From Hyphomicrobiales bacterium (GTDB lineage: Bacteria > Pseudomonadota > Alphaproteobacteria > Rhizobiales > JAJFHR01), in contig JAJFHS010000042.1 of NCBI GenBank assembly GCA_021775475.1, forward strand, positions 1-64,000: a DNA stretch of 64,000 bases, given 5' to 3'. This document shows, piece by piece, positions 36,743 through 47,144 of the stretch. The position numbers and the translations under genes were made by a program. The notes under the pieces were generated by a model that was not told where the DNA came from, did no database searches, and saw only the letters and a program-made list of their open reading frames with translations. How positions within the stretch are numbered: the first letter of the stretch is position 1; the number at the start of each line of letters is the position of its first letter.

Positions 36743-37282
36743 TCATTGTCGCCACGGCGAATCTGGATCCGGGTTGTTTTTAGGTGGTTTTAGCCGGTCA
36801 GAAGTGTCATTTGCCTTTTCACCATCCCCATCAGCTACCGTAAACTCGCCTTCAATTACGGGTGAGGAGGAGCGGTTTGCGGCATAACCGCTGCCGGGAC
36901 CGGATGTTTGAACGTGAATATTTTTGCTATTTTTAAATTTCTCAATGGCCCAACTGGCAATCAGCAGACGCAGCGGCGGCACAAACAATAAAAACCCTAT
37001 ACCATCAGTAATAAATCCCGGCGTTAGCAACAACAGACCGGCAACAAGAAGAAACACACCGTGAATGACTGACGTAAGCGGCAACTCCCCTTCATTGAGG
37101 GCTGTCTGAGCCTGATTAAGCGTGGCAAGGCCCTGATATCGCAACAATCCTGTGCCTAAAATGGCGGTTAGCAGAATAATTCCAAGGGTTGGCCACAGGC
37201 CAATGACATTACCCACTTGAATAAAAGTGGCTATTTCGGCGATTGGTACGATGACAAAGGCACCAAACAACAAATATTTCAA
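36743..37282 (-). CDS. FxsA-family membrane protein
   Basis: The 179-residue inner-membrane protein has two or three membrane helices in the first 120 residues (LLFGAFVIVPIAEIATFIQVG, PTLGIILLTAILGTGLLR, then LLLLTPGFITDGIGFLLFVPP) and a hydrophilic tail. E. coli FxsA affects exclusion of phage T7 by the F plasmid; a general function is unknown. The start is a TTG at 37282 with AGGAGC 7 nt upstream, and no ATG precedes it in frame. It is divergent from the Tim44-like gene. The secB-fxsA-timA order is common in alphaproteobacteria. Confidence 0.87.
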   Translation of the reverse strand: MKYLLFGAFVIVPIAEIATFIQVGNVIGLWPTLGIILLTAILGTGLLRYQGLATLNQAQTALNEGELPLTSVIHGVFLLVAGLLLLTPGFITDGIGFLLFVPPLRLLIASWAIEKFKNSKNIHVQTSGPGSGYAANRSSSPVIEGEFTVADGDGEKANDTSDRLKPPKNNPDPDSPWRQ

Positions 37283-37490
37283 TGCAAGCTCCTGGAAATC
37301 TGGAAATTAAGTTCCAACATGAGTATCAGATGTGTAAAATACAACCAATGAACATAATGTATCGGTAAAATCCAATTGTTTGGAGTGAGTTTAAATTGCT
37401 CGCCGTACATTTTCCCGCTATTAGATTGAACAAGCCGGATTTAGATAAATTTCCCGTCGGCTAAAACCGCACCAGACAGGCAGGTGATCG

Positions 37491-38225
37491 ATGAATGAGA
37501 CATTCGATATTTATAATCTTTTTTTCCTCGTTTTGGCAGGCGTCGTCTTCTGGCGGCTTCGCAATGCTCTGGGGCGGCGAACTGGTAATGAGCGCAAGCC
37601 CTATGATCCCTACACATCGACCGAGGGCGAAGAAAACCCCGTTGCCCGCAATGACAATGACGGCAATGTAATCACTTTGCCAAATAACAGCAAAACCCAA
37701 AAAGCCAAGACCGAAGTTCAGACCACTGTTATAGATGACAAGGCCTTTGATGCTGTGGCTCCGGCGGACAGTGCGCTGGGCAAGACGTTACGCAAAATAG
37801 CTGCCAAGGATGAAACCTTTCATCCCACAGAATTTCTCGACGGTGCCAGGTTTGCCTATGAAATGATCGTTATGGCCTTTGCAGCGGGTGATCGGAAATC
37901 ATTGAAATCATTGTTAAACCGCGAAGTTTATGCAGGCTTCGATCAAGCCATCAGCGAGCGTGAAGATCGTGGCGAGGTTTTAGAATCGAGTTTTATCGGC
38001 ATTGAAAAAGCAAATATTATCGATGCCTCCCTGAGAGCCAAGAAAGTGCGCCTTACTGTTAAATTCCTCAGTGAACTTATTACCTCGACCAGAGACCTTG
38101 ATGGCAAAATCATTGATGGTGATCCCAAAAAGGTAACTGAAGTTACAGATATTTGGACATTTGAGCGTGATATCACTGAAAGTGACCCGAACTGGAAACT
38201 GGTATCGACTGAAACCGCAAATTGA
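37491..38225 (+). CDS. Tim44/TimA-family protein
   Basis: The 244-residue protein has one N-terminal membrane helix (about residues 7-24) and a C-terminal Tim44-like domain (about 110-240), which in mitochondria links Hsp70 to the inner-membrane translocase. Conserved text is FLDGARFAYEMIVMAFAAGDR, SFIGIEKANIIDASL, and TDIWTFERDI. Bacterial members are inner-membrane proteins of unclear role in envelope or protein export. The ATG at 37491 has an AGG(T)G site upstream. It leads a plus-strand run with mltA and smr. Confidence 0.88.
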   Translation: MNETFDIYNLFFLVLAGVVFWRLRNALGRRTGNERKPYDPYTSTEGEENPVARNDNDGNVITLPNNSKTQKAKTEVQTTVIDDKAFDAVAPADSALGKTLRKIAAKDETFHPTEFLDGARFAYEMIVMAFAAGDRKSLKSLLNREVYAGFDQAISEREDRGEVLESSFIGIEKANIIDASLRAKKVRLTVKFLSELITSTRDLDGKIIDGDPKKVTEVTDIWTFERDITESDPNWKLVSTETAN

Positions 38226-38300
38226 TTATTTTGTGGCAATCAAATTTTCTTAAACGTCGGGCTTTTCTGTCCTAATTAAAAATCAGTTGGTATTGCGCGC

Positions 38301-39443
38301 ATGAAAACCACACGAATATTGAGCGTAATTTTGACGGCGATGGTGGTGTCACCCTTGGCAATTGCCCATGCAAATATGCCAATTATCACCTCCCCGGACA
38401 AAAAACTGAAAGCTCACATTGTCAGCTTTGCTGATTTGTCGGGATGGGATCGCGACCAGCATGAAAAAGCACTGGTTGCCTTTAGGCGTTCGTGCCGCGT
38501 CATGAGCAAATCCAGTCAGAGTAAATTGCGGCAGGGATTTACCGGAAGATATTCCGACTGGTCAGGTGCCTGTGCAGCGGCAAAAAAAGTTGCTTCGAAA
38601 AATCGCCAGGCAGCCCGCAAATTTTTTGAACATAATTTCGTGCCCGCCTGGGTCGTCAATGGCAATGATAGAGGCTTATTTACCGGGTACTTTGAACCTG
38701 AGCTGGCTGCCAGTTTGAAACGTTCGAAAACATATTCCGTCCCGCTTTATCGTGTACCCAAAGACCTGAGGCGCAGTGGCAAAGCCTATTTCACCCGGGC
38801 ACAAATAGAAAACGGAGCACTGAAAAATCGCGGGCTCGAGTTTGTCTATCTCAAAAATTCGGTTGATGCGTTTTTTCTTCATGTGCAAGGTTCTGGCCGC
38901 TTGTTCCTTGAGAATGGCAAAATACTGCGGGTTGGCTTTGCCGCCAAAAACGGTCGGCCCTATACCTCCATTGGTAAAGTCTTGATCAATCAAAGAGCTC
39001 TTGCCCGCCAAAATGTTTCGATGCAGTCAATCCGCCACTGGCTCACAAAAAATCCGCAGCAAGCTACACGTGTCATGCAAAAAAACCAGTCCTTCATTTT
39101 CTTCAAACCTCTCAAAAACACCAATCCTCGACAGGGCCCTATTGGTGCGCAAGGAGTGCCTTTGGCACCAAAGCGCAGCCTCGCTATTGATAAGTCTGTT
39201 CATGGCTATGGCCTGCCGTTTTGGCTCGAGACTGAAATTCCTGATGTAAAATCCGGTAAACTCATCGCCTTTAAGCAATTGATGATAGCCCAGGACACCG
39301 GCTCTGCGATCAAAGGGGCGATCAGGGGTGATATATACTGGGGCTCCGGCAAGGATGCGGGAGATGCAGCGGGAAAAATGCAACAACCCGGCAAACTGTT
39401 TTTACTACTGCCAAAACGCCTGGCGGTAAAATTTCAGCGTTGA
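38301..39443 (+). CDS. mltA: Membrane-bound lytic murein transglycosylase A
   Basis: The 380-residue exported enzyme cuts peptidoglycan glycan strands, leaving 1,6-anhydro ends. The signal peptide covers about residues 1-25. The MltA double-psi barrel (about 110-280) has FTGYFEPEL, VPLYRVP, and YLKNSVDAFFLHVQGSGRL. The 3D domain at the C-terminus has AQDTGSAIKGAIRGDIYWG with the catalytic aspartate. No lipobox cysteine is obvious, so it may be periplasmic and soluble. It sits 75 nt after the Tim44-like gene and 4 nt before smr. Confidence 0.93.
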   Translation: MKTTRILSVILTAMVVSPLAIAHANMPIITSPDKKLKAHIVSFADLSGWDRDQHEKALVAFRRSCRVMSKSSQSKLRQGFTGRYSDWSGACAAAKKVASKNRQAARKFFEHNFVPAWVVNGNDRGLFTGYFEPELAASLKRSKTYSVPLYRVPKDLRRSGKAYFTRAQIENGALKNRGLEFVYLKNSVDAFFLHVQGSGRLFLENGKILRVGFAAKNGRPYTSIGKVLINQRALARQNVSMQSIRHWLTKNPQQATRVMQKNQSFIFFKPLKNTNPRQGPIGAQGVPLAPKRSLAIDKSVHGYGLPFWLETEIPDVKSGKLIAFKQLMIAQDTGSAIKGAIRGDIYWGSGKDAGDAAGKMQQPGKLFLLLPKRLAVKFQR

Positions 39444-39447
39444 TCTG

Positions 39448-40077
39448 ATGTCTGGGAAAAAAGACAGCAATACCAATGATCATCTTAACGCCGAAGATCG
39501 CATCGTGTGGAAACAGGTCAGCGACACAGCCGAACCACTGAAAAGGCGTCCTGAACCGCCAAAGCGTCCAAAAACCACAAGAAAACCAGTGTCACTCAAA
39601 AATTCACAAACAACCCTGACCCCAAAACCACCCGCCCGGTTACCTTCCACACCCTCCTATACGCCACAGCGCCCGGCCATCCCAGGCATCGCACCTGTCT
39701 TGGGCGTTGACAGAGCCATGAAACGAAAACTTGGCCGCGGGCAGGTTGAAATAGATGCACGTCTTGATCTTCATGGCAAAACCCAAGCCGCAGCGCACCA
39801 GATTTTACGCTCGTTTTTGTTCAATGCCCAGTCTCGCCACTACCGCACGGTGCTGGTCATCACCGGCAAGGGTGGCGAAGGCATCGCGCGCCATACACTG
39901 CACAGTTTTGATGTGATACATACGCCCGAGCGCACCGGCATCTTGATGCGATGTGTGCCGCAATGGCTGAGTGAACCTGATCTTAGAGATCTGGTCATCG
40001 GCTATCAGCCCGCCCATCCCAGACACGGCGGCGGCGGCGCATTATATGTTCGTTTAAGACGAAAAAAAACAGGGTGA
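39448..40077 (+). CDS. Smr-domain protein
   Basis: The 209-residue protein has a basic, proline-rich N-terminal region (about 1-85) and a C-terminal Smr domain (about 105-205). The Smr signature is ARLDLHGKTQAAAHQILRSF, with VLVITGKGGEG next. Small Smr proteins are implicated as nucleases, including on collided ribosome mRNAs in some bacteria; the role of this alphaproteobacterial type is not established. It follows mltA by 4 nt and precedes a small XRE regulator by 4 nt, so they are one unit. Confidence 0.88.
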   Translation: MSGKKDSNTNDHLNAEDRIVWKQVSDTAEPLKRRPEPPKRPKTTRKPVSLKNSQTTLTPKPPARLPSTPSYTPQRPAIPGIAPVLGVDRAMKRKLGRGQVEIDARLDLHGKTQAAAHQILRSFLFNAQSRHYRTVLVITGKGGEGIARHTLHSFDVIHTPERTGILMRCVPQWLSEPDLRDLVIGYQPAHPRHGGGGALYVRLRRKKTG

Positions 40078-40081
40078 AACA

Positions 40082-40435
40082 ATGACACCTTTTGGAGCAA
40101 AACTAAGAGAACTCCGAAAAGCCAAAGCCATGTCACTAAAAGACCTGGCCCAGGCAATTGGCGTATCAAGCGCCTATCTATCCGCACTCGAACACGGCCA
40201 GCGCAGCCGACCCAGCTGGTATTTAATCCAGCGCATCATTGCTCATTTTAACGTGATCTGGGATGAGGCCGAAAACCTTGAACGCCTCGCCGCTCTGTCA
40301 CACCCGCGCGTCACTCTCGACACATCACGCCTCAGCCCAAACGCCTGCGAAATGGCCAACAGATTGTCAGCAAACATCGCCAGATTGTCGCAGGCAGACA
40401 TCGAGGAAATGCTGGCGATTGTTAAAAAATATTGA
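40082..40435 (+). CDS. Small XRE-family helix-turn-helix regulator
   Basis: The 117-residue protein has a Cro/CI-type helix-turn-helix in the first 60 residues (LRELRKAKAMSLKDLAQAIG, VSSAYLSALEHGQRSRPSW) and a short C-terminal tail. Its target genes are unknown. The smr-xre adjacency is frequent in Hyphomicrobiales, so it may act on the mltA-smr unit or elsewhere. A long intergenic palindrome follows. Confidence 0.85.
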   Translation: MTPFGAKLRELRKAKAMSLKDLAQAIGVSSAYLSALEHGQRSRPSWYLIQRIIAHFNVIWDEAENLERLAALSHPRVTLDTSRLSPNACEMANRLSANIARLSQADIEEMLAIVKKY

Positions 40436-40488
40436 TGATATTTTTAGAGGCGCTCAAGCGGCGCGCAGCCTGCACTCGCAGTCGCTCG

Positions 40489-40569
40489 TTAGTCCAACGC
40501 TACGCTCGTCCGAGTGCCACAATGATAGACTATCAATGGCGCACTCGGACGAGCGTAGCGTTGGACTAA
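40489..40569. repeat. 29-bp perfect inverted repeat between convergent xre and hslU
   Basis: The arms at 40489-40517 and 40541-40569 are perfect 29-nt reverse complements around a 23-nt loop. Beyond them the match continues imperfectly to about 40450 and 40612 (for example GCGCTCAAGCG against CGCTTGAACGC). The whole gap of 174 nt is therefore one long cruciform-capable element. It could end transcripts from both sides. The sequence differs from the palindromes at 58052 and 59818. Confidence 0.85.
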
Positions 40570-40609
40570 GGCCCAAGGGGTCTGCAGCCTTAGTGGCGCT
40601 TGAACGCCC

Positions 40610-41917
40610 TTAAAGTATAAACCTTGACAGATCAGTATTGCGCGCGAGATCGCCAATATTTTCCTCAACAAAATCAGCGTCGATAACGATGGTATCGCCG
40701 GAGCGGTCGGTGGCCGTAAAGCTGATTTCATCGAGCACGCGCTCGAGAACGGTCTGCAATCTGCGCGCACCGATATTTTCAACACTTGCATTTATATCAA
40801 CAGCAATGGATGCCAGCATTTCAATCGCATCATCTTTAAATTCAAGTGTGACGCCTTCTGTTGCCATCAGCGCTATATATTGCTTGATCAAACTGGATTC
40901 CGGTTCGGTTAAAATCCGGCGAAAATCTTCTTTTCCCAGCGCGCGAAGCTCAACACGTATCGGCAGACGGCCCTGAAGTTCCGGCATCAAATCAGACGGC
41001 TTGGCGATATGAAAGGCACCAGAAGCAATAAACAGAATATGATCAGTTTTGACATTGCCATGTTTGGTGCTGACATTGGTGCCCTCAATCAACGGCAAGA
41101 GATCGCGTTGCACCCCTTCGCGGGAAACGTCACCACCGCTGCGTTCTGAGCGCACACAGATTTTGTCAATCTCATCGAGAAAAACAATGCCATTGTTTTC
41201 AACCGACTGGATGGCTTCCTGAACAAGCTGGTCATCATCAAGCAGTTTATCGGATTCTTCCACCATCAAAGCTTCATGGCTTTCTTTTACGGTCATGCGC
41301 CGGGTTTTGGTTTTGCCGCCAAAGCCCTTGCCAAAAATATCACCGAGATTGATCATGCCCATTTGTGCACCGGGCATGCCGGGGATATCAAAACCGGGCA
41401 TGGCAGAGCTGGTGTCGGCTACTTCAACTTCGATTTCCTTGTCATCGAGCTCGCCATCGCGAAGCTTTTGGCGGAAGCTGTCGCGCGTGGCCTCGCTGGC
41501 ATTTTCACCAACAATGGCACTCAACACCCGCTCTTCGGCATTAAGGTGAGCGGCAGCGGTCACCTCATTGCGCTTTTGTTCACGCACAATTCCGATACCC
41601 ACTTCCATAAGATCACGAATAATCTGTTCGACGTCACGACCGACATAACCGACCTCGGTAAATTTGGTCGCTTCAATCTTGATAAAGGGCGCATTGGCCA
41701 ACCGGGCCAGCCGTCGTGATATTTCGGTTTTACCAACACCGGTGGGACCGATCATTAAAATGTTTTTGGGCAGCACTTCTTCGCGCATCTGGCCTTCAAG
41801 TTGTTTGCGGCGCCAGCGGTTGCGCAAGGCAATGGCAACCGCGCGCTTGGCATCTTTTTGGCCAATAATGTAGCGGTCGAGTTCGGAGACAATTTCGCGG
41901 GGAGAAAAATCAGTCAT
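40610..41917 (-). CDS. hslU: ATP-dependent protease ATPase subunit HslU
   Basis: The 435-residue AAA+ unfoldase feeds substrates into HslV. Walker A is [17 protein letters not shown], Walker [11 protein letters not shown], with the I-domain (about 110-230) inserted between, and the C-terminal [12 protein letters not shown] and [18 protein letters not shown]-type text is present in family form. The C-terminus ends SRFIL, which plugs into HslV. HslV is encoded 1.1 kb away on the same strand, with a membrane-protein gene between. Confidence 0.96.
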   Translation of the reverse strand: MTDFSPREIVSELDRYIIGQKDAKRAVAIALRNRWRRKQLEGQMREEVLPKNILMIGPTGVGKTEISRRLARLANAPFIKIEATKFTEVGYVGRDVEQIIRDLMEVGIGIVREQKRNEVTAAAHLNAEERVLSAIVGENASEATRDSFRQKLRDGELDDKEIEVEVADTSSAMPGFDIPGMPGAQMGMINLGDIFGKGFGGKTKTRRMTVKESHEALMVEESDKLLDDDQLVQEAIQSVENNGIVFLDEIDKICVRSERSGGDVSREGVQRDLLPLIEGTNVSTKHGNVKTDHILFIASGAFHIAKPSDLMPELQGRLPIRVELRALGKEDFRRILTEPESSLIKQYIALMATEGVTLEFKDDAIEMLASIAVDINASVENIGARRLQTVLERVLDEISFTATDRSGDTIVIDADFVEENIGDLARNTDLSRFIL

Positions 41918-41950
41918 GAGGTAAGCAGGTTTCCACTATTGTTAAAGGCT

Positions 41951-43039
41951 TTAAGCGTGTGCAGGTGGTAATTTATCGAGATATTTGCCTTGTGGCATCA
42001 GCTTGAAAACCAGACGCCGTAAAGGTTTCCAGCCAACACCAAAGGTTAAAATAAGGGTAGCAATGACCAGCAAAACAACACTTGTTGCAGAGCCCGAGGG
42101 TAAATTAAGCTGCCAGATACCATAGGCGATAACACTGCCTACGTACCCAAGTGAAGAAACCAGCAAGGCACGGCGATTGATGATGAGTGCAATAATACCA
42201 AAGAAAATAAAGAAAATTGCGATAATCATCCAGCTGTTGATAACAGGTGTAGTTCCAAATGCTTTTTGCAGGCTGGTGATTGCCGGGTGAGAATCCCATA
42301 ACACCGCGTGTGTCAACATCGGTGCTGCAATCAGATGAAGCCAGAAGCCGCAATCAGAATTCGTGCTGTTACGGTATGGGTCTTTGAAATCAAACCACAT
42401 TGCTGCACTAAAAAGACTCAAACCGCCCAAGCCAATTATCCAGCGAAAGTTAGACAGCAGGAAATCAGATGAAATCACGCCAATCGCCGTAAAGCCTAAC
42501 CCAACAATCGTGAGGCCGACGATTGCCAGAGCAAAAGGTAAACGAAACCGCAGATAAAACAGGCCCGCAGCCACCAGTGCGGCAGCACTCACAATCATGA
42601 AAGTTTCATATGTTGCAAGGTTACTCCATCTGGATGCATCCAGAGTCGTTGCCATAAAATATGCGCTAAATCCGGTAAAAAGCACGGATAAAACTATACT
42701 GGGCGCAGAAATTCGCAAATAACCAGTGAGCCATTCAGCCACCAGCCAGATCAAAACCAGCCCGGCCATTTGTGCTGCGATTGTATTGCCGAGGAAAGAT
42801 ACTGCCGACATCACGCCCGCACCTAAAAATCCTGTGCCAATAGCAATAAACAGATCGCCAAAGGAGCGAATAAACCGCGGTGCTTCATCTTCGGCTTCAC
42901 GCAGAGCATCCTGGCTAAGTTCTGTTTGCGGGCTATTGCCATCGCCATCTTCAGCGACAATCGAGGCGAGCTTGTTCAACTGATCGGGTGAGATAATGCC
43001 TTGCTCAACGCCGCGTTCTAAATCAGATTTGGAAACCAT
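41951..43039 (-). CDS. Polytopic membrane protein, DUF2157-like
   Basis: The 362-residue protein has a soluble, acidic N-terminal segment of about 70 residues (LERGVEQGIISPDQLNKLA) followed by roughly ten hydrophobic helices. The N-terminal GIIS motif followed by a multi-helix membrane region resembles DUF2157 proteins, but the match is loose. No catalytic motif is seen. Function unknown. It lies between hslV and hslU (33 nt after one and 6 nt before the other), on the same strand, so it is probably cotranscribed with the protease. A GNAT-family gene often occupies this place in Hyphomicrobiales. Confidence 0.75.
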   Translation of the reverse strand: MVSKSDLERGVEQGIISPDQLNKLASIVAEDGDGNSPQTELSQDALREAEDEAPRFIRSFGDLFIAIGTGFLGAGVMSAVSFLGNTIAAQMAGLVLIWLVAEWLTGYLRISAPSIVLSVLFTGFSAYFMATTLDASRWSNLATYETFMIVSAAALVAAGLFYLRFRLPFALAIVGLTIVGLGFTAIGVISSDFLLSNFRWIIGLGGLSLFSAAMWFDFKDPYRNSTNSDCGFWLHLIAAPMLTHAVLWDSHPAITSLQKAFGTTPVINSWMIIAIFFIFFGIIALIINRRALLVSSLGYVGSVIAYGIWQLNLPSGSATSVVLLVIATLILTFGVGWKPLRRLVFKLMPQGKYLDKLPPAHA

Positions 43040-43045
43040 GGCGGG

Positions 43046-43576
43046 CTATTCTTCTTCGTCAATAATTTCCAGAACCAACTGGTCATTGGTATAAACACAG
43101 ATATCAGCGGCAATGGCCATGGATTTTCTGGTAATTTCTTCCGCGCTGATATCAGTATCCATCAAGGCGCGTGCAGCCGAAAGCGCATAATTGCCACCCG
43201 AACCGATGCCGATAACACCGCCTTCGGGTTCCAGCACATCGCCGGTTCCGGTGATAATCAGGCTGGCGGATTTATCGACAACAATCAACATGGCTTCAAG
43301 ACGGCGCAAATACCTGTCGGTGCGCCAGTCCTTGGCCAGCTCGACACATGCCCGTGTGAGTTGGGTCGGATATTGCTCTAACTTGGTTTCAAGGCGTTCA
43401 AACAGCGTCATCGCATCCGCCGTTGCCCCGGCAAATCCGGCAATAACATTATTGCCACTTCCCAGGCTCCGCACTTTGCGCGCATTACCCTTCATGACCG
43501 TATCGCCTACCGATACCTGGCCATCGCCGGCAATAACAACCTTGCCGCCTTTGCGAACAGTTAGGATGGTGGTCAC
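43046..43576 (-). CDS. hslV: ATP-dependent protease peptidase subunit HslV
   Basis: The 176-residue peptidase forms a double hexamer with an N-terminal threonine nucleophile. The [21 protein letters not shown] start matches after removal of the initiator residue, leaving the active Thr. [20 protein letters not shown] is the standard C-terminal block. The start is a GTG at 43576 with AAAGG 8 nt upstream. It leads the hslV-membrane-protein-hslU unit; a heat-shock promoter was looked for but none convincing was found. Confidence 0.95.
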   Translation of the reverse strand: MTTILTVRKGGKVVIAGDGQVSVGDTVMKGNARKVRSLGSGNNVIAGFAGATADAMTLFERLETKLEQYPTQLTRACVELAKDWRTDRYLRRLEAMLIVVDKSASLIITGTGDVLEPEGGVIGIGSGGNYALSAARALMDTDISAEEITRKSMAIAADICVYTNDQLVLEIIDEEE

Positions 43577-43766
43577 TGTGCTACCTTTCAGTTAAAACAA
43601 TTATGCCGCTGTCATTTACAACCATGTAAGGGGTTTGTGAGCGTTTGAAAAGAGATAGCCTGTTAGTTATATAAAAGGAAACGCTAATCTGTGGCTGGCA
43701 TCCGCGGTTCGGACCTGCTAAGACCCCTGTCAGTACAGGTAATTAAATCAAATCAGGATTTGAACA

Positions 43767-44357
43767 ATGCGCACCGCCACTCTAGAGCGTAACACGCGCG
43801 AAACCAGAATTTCCGTCAGCGTTAATCTCGATGGCACCGGGCAATGCAATCTCGATACCGGCATTGGCTTTCTCGATCATATGCTGGAACAGTTGAGCAA
43901 ACATGGACTGATTGACCTTGATCTCAAGGTTGAGGGTGATCTCCATGTTGATATGCACCACACCACCGAAGACAGTGCTATTGCTATTGGCCAGGCAGTA
44001 AAACAGGCGTTGGGTGAGTGTCGTGGCGTTAAAAGATTTGCCCATTCATATTTGCCGATGGATGAGGCCTTGACCCGGGTGGCGCTGGATATATCCGGTC
44101 GGCCTTATCTGATCTGGAAGGTTGATTTTTCCCGGCCAAAAATCGGCAACATGGATAGCGAGCTTTTCAAGGAGTGGTTTCAGGCCTTTGCCCAAAATGC
44201 CGGCATTACCCTTCATGTTGAAAACCTCTACGGCGACAATAATCACCACATTGTTGAAAGCTGCTTCAAGGGTCTGGCCCGCAGCCTTCGCGATGCCATA
44301 GCTATTGATGAACGCCAGAAGGATGTGATACCGTCCACCAAGGGATCATTGAGTTGA
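43767..44357 (+). CDS. hisB: Imidazoleglycerol-phosphate dehydratase
   Basis: The 196-residue single-function HisB dehydrates imidazole-glycerol phosphate in histidine synthesis. The family's metal-binding motifs are present: [28 protein letters not shown] and GDNNHHIVE. It is divergent from hslV, with about 190 nt between, and opens the histidine cluster. A DUF2628 gene and hisH follow. Confidence 0.95.
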   Translation: MRTATLERNTRETRISVSVNLDGTGQCNLDTGIGFLDHMLEQLSKHGLIDLDLKVEGDLHVDMHHTTEDSAIAIGQAVKQALGECRGVKRFAHSYLPMDEALTRVALDISGRPYLIWKVDFSRPKIGNMDSELFKEWFQAFAQNAGITLHVENLYGDNNHHIVESCFKGLARSLRDAIAIDERQKDVIPSTKGSLS

Positions 44358-44390
44358 TGGGACAATTGTTAAAAGCGATGGCTTAAGGGC

Positions 44391-44909
44391 ATGAAAATAT
44401 TTTCGGTACACCACAAATCCACTGAGCCGGCACTCATATTGAGTGAAGGGCTGGAAACCCGCTTTGTTAAAGAGGGTATTTCCTGGACAGCACTTTTTTT
44501 CGCTCCCGTGTGGCTGGTTTTTCACCGCATGTGGCTGGTTTTATTTGCCACCTTGGTGCTGTACGCTACCGCCATCGCTGTCGCTGATGCCATTGGCCTC
44601 GATGCCGGGCCCGCCTTAAGTCTTGTTCTTGTCGTCAATATTATCATTGCACTTGAAGGCAACAATTTGCGGCGCTGGACCCTTAAGCGTGGCCAATATC
44701 AGGAAATAGGCGTCGTCACCGGGCGTTCTTTGGAGCATTGCGAAAGACGGTTTTTTGAAAGCCTGCTTGATCCATACAAAAAACTTCCCCAACGCCACGA
44801 GCTTCATCCAGCCTCAGGCATTCAATCTACCCTGGCAACATTGCGCCAACCTGGCAAGGAAAGTGAAACTGTTGTCGGTCTGTTTCCGGAGCCGGATCCA
44901 AAACCATGA
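44391..44909 (+). CDS. DUF2628 membrane protein
   Basis: The 172-residue protein has three hydrophobic segments (about residues 33-55, 58-80, 80-95) and a soluble C-terminal tail. The N-terminal block [27 protein letters not shown] is the DUF2628 signature. The function is unknown. It lies between hisB and hisH and overlaps hisH by 4 nt, a placement repeated in many alphaproteobacteria. This suggests cotranscription but not necessarily a role in histidine synthesis. Confidence 0.85.
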   Translation: MKIFSVHHKSTEPALILSEGLETRFVKEGISWTALFFAPVWLVFHRMWLVLFATLVLYATAIAVADAIGLDAGPALSLVLVVNIIIALEGNNLRRWTLKRGQYQEIGVVTGRSLEHCERRFFESLLDPYKKLPQRHELHPASGIQSTLATLRQPGKESETVVGLFPEPDPKP

Positions 44910-45562
44910 AAATAGCCATAATTGATTATGGCTCAGGCAATCTTAGATCAGCAGTAAAATCATTCGAACGCGCCGCCCATGAGATCGGCAGCGATGCTGA
45001 AATTGTCCTGACGTCACAAGTTACCGAGGTCGCCCAGGCCGACAAAATAGTTCTGCCCGGTGTTGGTGCCTTCGCCGATTGCCGCGCCGGATTGCAAAAG
45101 ATTGAAGGCATGTGGGCGGCGATTGATGAAGCTGTCTCCCGCGATAAAAAACCGTTTCTGGGTATCTGTGTCGGCATGCAGCTGATGGCTGAACACGGCC
45201 ATGAACATGAAACCACCGCAGGTTTTGGCTGGATCAAGGGCGATGTCAGGGCGATTGAACCAGACGACAAATCCCTCAAAATCCCCCATATGGGCTGGAA
45301 CACTTTGAACGCTTGCAAACAACACCCGGTGCTGGAAAATATTACAACCGGCGACGATGGCCTGCACGCCTATTTCGTTCACTCCTATCATCTCATACCG
45401 GGTAATCGCGAGGACGTACTGGCTGAAACTCAATATGGCGGCACAATCTTTGCCGCTGTTGCCAAAGACAATATGATCGGCACCCAGTTTCATCCGGAAA
45501 AAAGTCAGGAGCTGGGTTTGCGTTTGATTGGCAATTTTCTTAAATGGACACCAGACAGTTGA
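44906..45562 (+). CDS. hisH: Imidazole glycerol phosphate synthase, glutaminase subunit HisH
   Basis: The 218-residue amidotransferase supplies ammonia to HisF. The oxyanion/nucleophile elbow is [11 protein letters not shown] with the catalytic cysteine, and the histidine-glutamate pair is in [11 protein letters not shown]-terminal [12 protein letters not shown] is typical. It overlaps DUF2628 at its start and hisA at its end by 19 nt. Confidence 0.95.
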   Translation: MKIAIIDYGSGNLRSAVKSFERAAHEIGSDAEIVLTSQVTEVAQADKIVLPGVGAFADCRAGLQKIEGMWAAIDEAVSRDKKPFLGICVGMQLMAEHGHEHETTAGFGWIKGDVRAIEPDDKSLKIPHMGWNTLNACKQHPVLENITTGDDGLHAYFVHSYHLIPGNREDVLAETQYGGTIFAAVAKDNMIGTQFHPEKSQELGLRLIGNFLKWTPDS

Positions 45563-46302
45563 AATTATTCCCGGCTATAGATCTAAAAGACGGTCAATGC
45601 GTGCGCCTGATCCAGGGTGATATGGACCAGGCAACAGTATTCAACGACACCCCCCACGCTCAGGCAAAAGCCTTTGAGGATGCGGGTTTTGACTATCTCC
45701 ACATCGTTGATCTCAATGGTGCTTTTGAAGGTGCGCCGGTAAATGCTGAAGCTGTTGAGCAAATTCTGGCAAATGTTTCCATGTCGACCCAGCTTGGCGG
45801 CGGTATCAGAAATCTCGACACCATCGCCATGTGGCTTGAAAAGGGCATATCGCGGGTAATTTTAGGCACTGTGGCGGTCGAAAACCCGGATTTGATACAT
45901 GTCGCCTGCCGCGAATTTCCCGGTCGTATTGTTGTCGGTCTCGATGCCAAGGACGGCATGGTGGCGGTGCGCGGCTGGGCCGAAACATCAAAACTTGAAC
46001 TTGGTGACATGGCCGCAAGATTTAGTGACGCCGGTGTTGCCGCTATTATTTTTACCGATATCGCAAGAGACGGCATTTTGACCGGGCTCAATCTTGACGC
46101 CACGGCGGATTTGGCAAAATCAACCTCAATTCCCATTATCGCCAGTGGCGGGCTGTCTAGCCTTGACGATATCAAGGCATTGCTTGGCCCAAAATACAAT
46201 ATGATCGACGGAGCCATTACCGGGCGCGCACTTTATGATGGCAGGCTGGATGCCAAACAAGCACTGGACCTGATTGCTGAAAATGAAACCGCGAGGCCAT
46301 AA
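45544..46302 (+). CDS. hisA: ProFAR isomerase HisA
   Basis: The 252-residue (beta/alpha)8 enzyme isomerises ProFAR to PRFAR. Phosphate-binding halves are visible as LGGGIRNL and [11 protein letters not shown], with the catalytic aspartates in [14 protein letters not shown] and [10 protein letters not shown]. The only ATG, at 45544, overlaps the end of hisH. hisF begins immediately after its stop. Confidence 0.95.
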   Translation: MDTRQLKLFPAIDLKDGQCVRLIQGDMDQATVFNDTPHAQAKAFEDAGFDYLHIVDLNGAFEGAPVNAEAVEQILANVSMSTQLGGGIRNLDTIAMWLEKGISRVILGTVAVENPDLIHVACREFPGRIVVGLDAKDGMVAVRGWAETSKLELGDMAARFSDAGVAAIIFTDIARDGILTGLNLDATADLAKSTSIPIIASGGLSSLDDIKALLGPKYNMIDGAITGRALYDGRLDAKQALDLIAENETARP

Positions 46303-47073
46303 ATGCTAAAAGCTCGCATTATCCCCTGCCTTGACGTCAAAGACGGCCGTGTGGTCAAGGGGGTTAATTTTGTTGACCTTAAAGATGCTGGCGATCCGGT
46401 GGAAAGTGCGCGCGCTTATGATGCAGCGGGCGCAGACGAGCTGTGTTTTTTAGACATCACCGCCAGCCACGAAAAGCGCGGCATTTTGATTGATGTGGTG
46501 CGCCGCACCGCTGAATGCTGCTTCATGCCGGTCACTGTTGGCGGCGGCGTCAAGCGCACCGAGGATATTCGCGAACTGCTGTTGGCTGGTGCCGACAAGG
46601 TCGCTATGAACACGGCAGCCGTTCTCAACCCGGAATTTGTCCGCAAAGCCTCACAAAAATTCGGCTCCCAGTGTATTGTTGTTGCAGTTGACGCAAAACG
46701 CGTATCGATGCCTGATGAAGCCCCAAAATGGGAAATTTTCACCCACGGTGGCCGCAAACCAACCGGGCTGGATGCGATAGAGTTTGCCGAAAAAGTTACT
46801 GCTTTGGGGGCTGGCGAATTGCTGCTGACCTCGATGGACAGAGATGGCACCAAAATCGGCTTTGATCTTGACTTGACCCGGCGTATTTCGGACGCGGTAG
46901 CCATACCGGTCATTGCCAGCGGTGGTGTCGGAAATCTCGACCACCTGGTTGACGGCATAACCAAAGGCCATGCCAGTGCGGTTCTGGCGGCATCGATATT
47001 TCACTTTGGCGAATATACCATTGCCGAGGCCAAATCCCACATGGCGAAAGCGGGCATCCCCATGCGGCTTTAA
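46303..47073 (+). CDS. hisF: Imidazole glycerol phosphate synthase, cyclase subunit HisF
   Basis: The 256-residue cyclase joins PRFAR and ammonia to give IGP and AICAR. Catalytic aspartates are in [16 protein letters not shown] and [13 protein letters not shown]. The phosphate loops [11 protein letters not shown] and [11 protein letters not shown] are present. It begins one nucleotide after the hisA stop. Confidence 0.97.
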   Translation: MLKARIIPCLDVKDGRVVKGVNFVDLKDAGDPVESARAYDAAGADELCFLDITASHEKRGILIDVVRRTAECCFMPVTVGGGVKRTEDIRELLLAGADKVAMNTAAVLNPEFVRKASQKFGSQCIVVAVDAKRVSMPDEAPKWEIFTHGGRKPTGLDAIEFAEKVTALGAGELLLTSMDRDGTKIGFDLDLTRRISDAVAIPVIASGGVGNLDHLVDGITKGHASAVLAASIFHFGEYTIAEAKSHMAKAGIPMRL

Positions 47074-47144
47074 ACACTGGCGCAAGCCTGATAAATTTGC
47101 TACCTCTGCCAACACTTGATGCTGCAATGCACAGGAATGGATCC

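Noticed and set aside
43577-43766. Heat-shock sigma-32 promoter for hslV
   Set aside because: A CCTTACAT-like -10 is present on the minus strand, but no CTTG-type -35 at the right spacing could be found.
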